Assembly (NCBI RefSeq): GCF_000526155.1 | Contig: NZ_JAFN01000001.1 | Coordinates: forward strand, 3,102,264-3,166,263 | Length of the DNA stretch: 64,000 nucleotides | Reading direction: 5' to 3' | From: Deferrisoma camini S3R1 | GTDB lineage: Bacteria > Desulfobacterota > Deferrisomatia > Deferrisomatales > Deferrisomataceae | In this document: positions 64,000-64,000 of the stretch, piece after piece | Layout: each line of letters opens with the position of its first letter | Position numbering within the stretch: the first letter of the stretch is position 1 | Notes under the pieces: model-generated | The model's database searches: none | Told to the model about the DNA's origin: nothing | What the model saw: only the letters and a program-made list of their open reading frames with translations | Program-made: the position numbers and the translations under genes

Positions 64000-64000
64000 C

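Overview
The window is a very GC-rich bacterial chromosome segment containing the replication-initiation cluster dnaA-dnaN-recF-gyrB with DnaA boxes on both sides of dnaA, so it lies at or next to oriC. The gene set suggests an anaerobic or microaerobic deltaproteobacterial lineage (Desulfobacterota-like): a tungsten aldehyde ferredoxin oxidoreductase operon, a KamA-family radical SAM enzyme, rubrerythrins, an Feo iron-uptake operon with a DtxR-FeoA fusion, and large sensor kinases. Lineage is inferred from gene content only.

Region by region. 1-4.3 kb (minus strand): a PhnD-like binding lipoprotein, a GlcD-like flavoprotein, a glycine-zipper lipoprotein and a NifU-type scaffold. 4.3-10.6 kb: rubrerythrin with a promoter-embedded operator, a YgiQ radical SAM protein, an XRE-cupin regulator, a small protein resembling cohesin acetyltransferases (Eco1/ESCO), alanine dehydrogenase and MsrP. 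10.7-22.5 kb: two coupled hybrid sensor kinases, a glycosidase-DUF547 fusion, a CLC chloride channel, a PcrA-type helicase and KamA. 24-30.2 kb: dnaA, oriC candidate, dnaN, recF, gyrB. 30.2-41.9 kb: GalT-like transferase and thioesterase, the feo operon, GDT1-type transporter, PfkB kinase, and an AOR operon (aorB, aorA, moaD-like, aorC) divergent from an IclR regulator.

42.9-51.0 kb is an accessory island, visibly AT-rich compared with the rest. It begins just past the iclR terminator with a DUF4160/DUF2442 pair, then an IS21-family element that has landed in the end of a second iclR copy. A second copy of the iclR downstream region follows. Next come four same-strand gene cassettes, each closed by an attC-like site, with no integrase: an integron-type cassette cluster (CALIN). 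Two cassettes carry nuclease-type motifs (PD-(D/E)XK and HEPN R-x4-H), which fits anti-phage or conflict functions. The island ends in hicB and a hicA toxin gene broken after about 16 codons.

51-58.5 kb (minus strand) looks like one envelope operon: monohaem cytochrome c, a 970-residue TPR protein, ExbB/TolQ, ExbD/TolR, a TonB-like protein, FtsB/DivIC and a diguanylate cyclase. 58.5-64 kb holds metX under a SAM-I riboswitch, fur with a flavodoxin-like gene, a divergent rubrerythrin-family gene, an MBL-fold hydrolase and a tandem-TlpA lipoprotein.

A dispersed composite intergenic repeat recurs across the core regions. Its main part is a ~185-bp element with near-perfect terminal inverted repeats (GGGCATGGGGTCTGC ... 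GCAGACCCCATGCCC). Four full-length copies are similar throughout, one is diverged inside, and two are fragments. Around it lie a GGGCCTTCGGCCC palindrome and arrays of degenerate 7-8-nt tandem repeats. Modules often start at or just after stop codons and in three places supply the stop codon. I do not recognise this family. It and the cassette cluster are the most interesting features of the window.
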